64,000 bases of DNA. Origin: Osedax fenrisi (taxonomy: Eukaryota > Annelida > Polychaeta > Sabellida > Siboglinidae). This document shows, one piece after another, positions 59,422-64,000 of the stretch; the first letter of the stretch is position 1, and the number at the start of each line of letters is the position of its first letter. The notes under the pieces are model-generated. The model had not been told where the DNA came from and made no database searches. It saw only the letters and a list, made by a program, of their open reading frames with translations. Location of the stretch: assembly GCA_964019155.1 (NCBI GenBank), contig OZ025239.1, positions 80,795,416 to 80,859,415 on the forward strand, given 5' to 3'. Made by a program: the position numbers and the translations under genes.

Positions 59422-60285
59422 TATTATTATCAGATTTAGGTAATGCCAGGGTAATTATAGAAGCAATGTTGTTTATCAATTGAGACAATTACCCCTTTAT
59501 TAACATGATAAGTTTCATTATAGATAAGAGTAATGAATAAATACTATTGTTATAATATTATGACTTCCTGCTTAAAATAATATGATAAAAATAAATAAAA
59601 TATATAATAAAATATAATTAAACTTATTAATGTTAAACTAAATTAAATCATCATATAATAATATAAATAAATGATCAAATTATAAAATTAAAAGCTAAGA
59701 AATACATTAAACATTAAAATAACATAAATACATAGAATAACATAGAAGATAGCCAACATTTCTACTACAAAAAAACAAGAGAACAAAATGTAACAAATAT
59801 ATATAATATATATATTATGAAGTGTTTTAATACAAATGTGACACGTGTTATATTCACATTCATCAATGGTTAGGATAACAAATATACATATATATATAAC
59901 TATAGCTATTCAATAAACAAATGAATTGCTAGTTAAAACAAAGGAGCATAACAATCTTTAAATACTCTACATGTAAATTCACTTTAATTCGATACAAATA
60001 TGTATCGAATGTTTATGTGACCGTTTATTAACTATTAAAACTTATGTAACCGAAGTCTGTGTTACTAACTCGTAGACTATAGTCAGGTGACCATATACGG
60101 TATTCACTACCGTACCGTATACTTAGGGAAACACTTAATACAGGTTCTCTGACATCTCACATACACGGGTGAACTGTGATCTGATGTTTACCTACATTAC
60201 GCGTAGAGCTTCAACGTGTGATAATAATGATGCACGTAGGCTGGCTATTGGCTACACGCATCTCGGTGAATATTTAAATCTTAAT

Positions 60286-60323
<38 letters not shown>

Positions 60324-60850
60324 TTTTGCAGAGTAAATATTTGATATTAATATCTTAATGTATAATATTGATATGCATACATACATGTGCGTATGTGTGC
60401 GTGCGTGTGTGTGTATGTGTGCGTATGTGTGTGCATGTATGTGTGCATGTGCGTATGTGTGTGCTAGTCAATACTGTCACACTGCTGTGTTATGTCATTA
60501 TTATGTCATGCCTAGTGTAGTGGAAAATCACATCAAAAACAGAGACACCAGTGTGTGTATGCAGTGTGTGAGTGTGTGCCATAGTGTGGTGTGTCGACTA
60601 TCAATAACAGTGCATCTAATCAATAATAACATTGTGAGCCAGAATAATAATAACTAGCATACGATGCTATTAACGAAATAGAACAAGTGAAGGACATGTA
60701 TAAGCAAGTGAAGGACATCTATCGTATACTAAATCAGACATCAAAAGATGTCGGTGATGACATTATCTGTGTTTGAATTACTAGTAAAGTTAAATGTGTT
60801 AGATATGAGTGTAAAAGTGGGCTTACTTTAACCATTTTCTCACCCTGATC
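59041..60850. other. Intergenic DNA, no gene seen
   Basis: (TA)n arrays (59282-59335 and 59380-59417), a TA run at 60290-60319 and TGTGCG repeats (60385-60460). No exon-like islands recognised. Confidence 0.5.
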
Positions 60851-61115
60851 TTATACACCCCACCACTGGTAAGCCACCAGTACCCTACTACCCCCAACCA
60901 GTGCCCCCACCATCACTCCCACTATCACCCCCCCATCAGTATCCACCAGTACCCCCACCAGTAACCCCATTAGACCCCTACAGTAACCCCTTTATACCGC
61001 CACCAGTAACCCTATTAGAGCCCCACCAGTACCTCCACCAGTACCCCCACCAGTAACCCCATTACACCCATTAAACCCCCACCAATACCCTCATTAGAGC
61101 CCCACCAGTACCCTA
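60851..61115 (+). repeat. CCACCAGTACCCC minisatellite, left half
   Basis: C-rich units such as CCCCCACCAGTAACCCCATTA. It is continuous with 62193-62320 once the element between them is removed. Confidence 0.85.
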
Positions 61116-62192
61116 AGAGTGATTTTAAATATGCTATTGGTTATCGATTCCTTAGCGACATTTGGATCATCTAAATATGAGTATAGAGAATACACACACA
61201 TCATTTTTTTTAATGTAGGTCAATATTGTGCATGCGCCACCATATAAAATTTAACAAAATTTAACATGGGAATAGATAGGAAAATACCAAAAAAACATAA
61301 ATATGTATATTTTTCACAGTTATAATTAAGCTACAATCATGACATTTTATGAATATGTGTAATGTGTATAGTTCCTTTGAATATTATAAATTCATAACAA
61401 AATTAATTTTATTTCTAGGATTTTTTTAAAAATTATTCTAGGATTTTCCAGAATTTTTTTTGACCTCTCATAATTGTGTACAGGATTGTTATATTTTATC
61501 AATTTATATTATATTTAACAAAAAAACAATTAATTAATCACTATATATTACAATTTGGCCGACAAAATAATAACTACCTTGGTATTTCTTTAATTTTGTT
61601 AAAAATCATCAAAAAATGACAATTTTTTCTGGGGATTGGTACCTTTACAAATTTTAAGATTTTTTTTTTTTTTTTTCTACCTCATCTTAAGATGTTATAT
61701 TTTAACGTACAAGTATTATAAATTTAAAAAAATAGCTATTTATAATTTTAATAAATAGTCAAAGTAGCCTAATTTTTAGAAAATTGTTATATATATAAAA
61801 TTTATTTTATTGTTTAAATTAATTATCTAATAACTAATATTGTAATTAGGGATACTATAGATAATATTTACTATATATTAATGTTATCTATTAGAAGAAT
61901 ATAGTATTTAAAAAAAGTTCTCATTATTATATATATATACCCATTACAATACAATACAAATAAAATGTACATAATTTAAATAAATGTCCTTAAGGACATT
62001 TTTACATAGGAATAACGACATTTCGAGATTTATTTATTTTTAATAATTTTTTTTTTTAAAACCTCTGTCGAAAACTTCATCGCACCACCAATAATGAACC
62101 AAAATGTATATGGTTTAATAAAATAGTATCATGAGCATCATATCTATAGAATCTACTATGCCGGTTTAGGATCTTTAAAATTAAATCACTCT
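61116..62192. mobile_element. 1,077 bp TA-flanked MITE inside the C-rich minisatellite
   Basis: Starts AGAGTGATTTTAAA and ends TTTAAAATTAAATCACTCT, each flanked by TA (61114-61115 and 62193-62194). Removing it restores an uninterrupted CCAGTACCC-TA-CAGTACCCC minisatellite, which is strong evidence for insertion. TA target is typical of Tc1/mariner. No transposase frame seen. Confidence 0.85.
61200..61376 (+). repeat. Interspersed repeat copy, inverted relative at 62740-62915
   Basis: Shares AAATTTAACAAAATTTAA, AAACATAAATATGTATATTT and ATAATTAAGCTACAATCATG with the complement of 62740-62915. Confidence 0.75.
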
Positions 62193-62320
62193 TACAGTAC
62201 CCCCACCAGTACCCCCACCATTAAACCCATTAAACCCCCACCAATACCCCATTAGACACACACCAATAACCCCATTATACCTCCACCAGTAACCCCATTA
62301 AACCCCCACCAGACATTGAT
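62193..62320 (+). repeat. CCACCAGTACCCC minisatellite, right half
   Basis: C-rich units end in CCCCCACCAG at 62309-62318. In style this resembles the C-rich tracts that precede confirmed acceptors in this window. Confidence 0.85.
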
Positions 62321-62470
62321 GCGAAGATTGTCATAATGCTGGTAGACATTCATACTGTGTTATAGAATGTGTTATTCTGTAATACACACACGTGACTAAC
62401 AGCAAACATTGCTTATGTAGCATACCATAGTCACAATGCTACCATAGTCACAATACTACTACTGTTGTAG

Positions 62471-62561
62471 TTATCATTACGTGGTGGTGGAGGTGTCCGA
62501 TGTGAATATTAACGCAGCGCAATTCTCTATACCGCTGTCACCTGACTCATCAGCTAATTAA
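62471..62561 (+). CDS. Possible terminal exon of an unidentified gene
   Basis: After an acceptor-like CTGTTGTAG, one base plus 29 codons and TAA read YHYVVVEVSDVNINAAQFSI then PLSPDSSAN. The segment is more GC-rich than its flanks and has an amino-acid composition like real protein, but I do not recognise the family. No partner exon with a compatible phase was found upstream: a 29 nt candidate at 62319-62347 ends in phase 0 and does not join in frame. Confidence 0.3.
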
Positions 62562-62739
62562 GATGATCATAGCAGCGCCACCTATATTAGTATTGTTCAA
62601 TACGCATGTTCTTTGAATTATTAATTAACAAGTTACAGGTTCACGTGAGACTATGTTCTTCATTTCAAGACATCTATATTATACACTCTATATACACGTA
62701 GAAATCAAATATTGTTGTTATTAATTTGATATTATTCGT

Positions 62740-62915
62740 AGAAACACATTACACATATTCTGAACATTTCATGATTGTAGCTTAATTATAAATGTAAAAA
62801 ATATACATATTTATGTTTTTTTTTTGTATTTTGCTATCTATTAAATTTTGTTAAATTTTACCAAGAAAACGCTGGTTCAATATTGACCCTAATTAAAAAA
62901 AACCCATATTAAAAT
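62740..62915 (-). repeat. Inverted copy of the repeat at 61200-61376
   Basis: CATGATTGTAGCTTAATTAT and AAATTTTGTTAAATTTTACC match the complement of the other copy. The two copies are about 1.4 kb apart in opposite orientation. Confidence 0.75.
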
Positions 62916-63244
62916 AAATATCATTTGAAGTTCGAATCCATAACCAACAACATGTTTAAAATAATGCTCATAATAATATTGGTGTGTGTATAAATATATT
63001 TGTATATAATGTAAATTATACATGCAATTTATTACACATGAATTTTTTATTAAATATATTTGTATATATTAAACTAAATTTACGTTTTCAACATATGAAT
63101 AATATATACAAACATATAATTCAATATAATATTTATATTCAATATATTATATATATATATATGTATATATGTATATGTTTTTTTTTTTTTTTTATTTTGT
63201 TTATTTGTTTGTTCATCACATTATACACCAGTGATGACTTACTT

Positions 63245-63257
63245 TTACATAAACTAA

Positions 63258-63312
<55 letters not shown>
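63245..63312. repeat. (TA)n microsatellite
   Basis: About 30 TA units. Open frames crossing it are artefacts. Confidence 0.9.
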
Positions 63313-63316
<4 letters not shown>

Positions 63317-63712
63317 GTGTATATGTGTATATACACTCTTATGCAGCACTTTGAACGTTTATGTTTTACCCTAGCACTTGTATTCCTATCAAATAAAAGC
63401 ATTACCTAAAAAGTTATCTGCAATATTGATGGATATATATATATATACATATTAGTCAGATAATAGTTTTCTAAATTATATATATATATATATTCTTTAT
63501 ATATTAAAACAACTATATAAATAAACTATTTTTATATAAAAAATATAATACTGTAAATAAACTAAATATATTTATATATATATATAGTATATATTATAGA
63601 CTTATATTATAGATTATTATATTAATGATTGCAATTAACTATATACATATCAACATCAATAACATTATAATATTGATATAGTATTTCATTTGTAAAACAT
63701 TACATTATATTA

Positions 63713-63901
63713 TTACTGTACATTATATGGAAAGTGTTCAACAACTAACGAATGATTCACTGATAATAGAAGTGATATCGGATGTTCATGTTTTGTAAAT
63801 AGAACTAAAGAGTAATACACATTGGTTAATCTACAGTTGGGGTCAATGGGGTCATAATGGTAGGGTATCTTCCATGCCGACAGGTATAGTACCAGCTTCA
63901 T
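63713..63901 (-). CDS. Weak exon candidate, unidentified
   Basis: The minus strand near 63825-63900 is more GC-rich than its flanks and open in two frames. One reads LVLYLSAWKIPYHYDPIDPN, the other SNEAGTIPVGMEDTLPL before a stop. I recognise neither, and the splice sites are ambiguous. Downstream sequence to the stop at 63713 loses coding character. Confidence 0.18.
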   Translation of the reverse strand: MKLVLYLSAWKIPYHYDPIDPNCRLTNVYYSLVLFTKHEHPISLLLSVNHSLVVEHFPYNVQ

Positions 63902-63911
63902 TAGATCTTAT

Positions 63912-64000
63912 AACACACACACACACACACACATACACACACACACAAACGTGCGCACACATATACACACACACACAGAGACACACACACATGCATGTAT
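63912..64000 (+). repeat. (CA)n microsatellite at the right edge
   Basis: CA repeats with ACACATACAC and ACAGAGACAC interruptions run to near the end of the window. Confidence 0.93.

Noticed and set aside
62319..62347. 29 nt exon IDAKIVIML
   Set aside because: It has a good C-rich acceptor but ends in phase 0, which does not join the candidate exon at 62471 in its coding frame.

Overview
The window is animal nuclear DNA. It is very AT-rich, full of (TA)n, (TG)n and longer tandem repeats, and most of it is non-coding. Against that background stand short GC-rich exons with spliceosomal boundaries. Two conserved animal genes can be rebuilt exon by exon, and they converge tail to tail. The plus-strand gene is the 3' part of NSUN4, the mitochondrial rRNA m5C methyltransferase (five exons, 13484-18794). 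The minus-strand gene is a complete Atos homolog (ATOSA/ATOSB, formerly FAM214; twelve coding exons, 40860 down to 21971, 680 codons plus stop with consistent phases throughout). The gene content and intron-rich layout suggest an invertebrate; I cannot name the species from sequence alone.

Layout. Positions 1-109 look like the end of a pogo/Tigger-like DNA transposon. About 1078-13080 is a composite satellite block present as two tandem units. Each unit has a CpG-containing 5' module, an array of about 1.28 kb monomers, a block with a TATAAAAG-bearing spacer (with long (TTTGGG)n runs in unit 1), and an AGTAATAAAGTAGTTAC minisatellite. A 613 bp TTAA-flanked MITE sits in unit 2, and unit 1 supplies its empty site. 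NSUN4 exons follow at 13484-18794. Its N-terminal exons are not in the window, so the satellite block either fills a very large intron or marks a truncation or assembly join. The Atos gene fills 21971-40860. Its introns hold MITEs, a tRNA-derived SINE, a hAT-like element with a LINE 3' end inside it, and many minisatellites. An ETS-type site lies just upstream of the Atos start codon. From about 41000 to 64000 I recognise no conserved gene. That stretch holds microsatellites, E-box minisatellites, a second SINE copy, several TIR elements and one or two weak exon candidates near the right end.

The most unusual signal is in the splice donors. Of the 15 introns whose boundaries are fixed by protein homology and phase, 11 have T at intron position +3 (most often GTTAGT), where animals almost always have A or G. 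The acceptors are often preceded by C-rich (CCCCAC-like) tracts instead of T-rich ones. Together these suggest a lineage-specific shift in splice-site use that deserves a genome-wide check.
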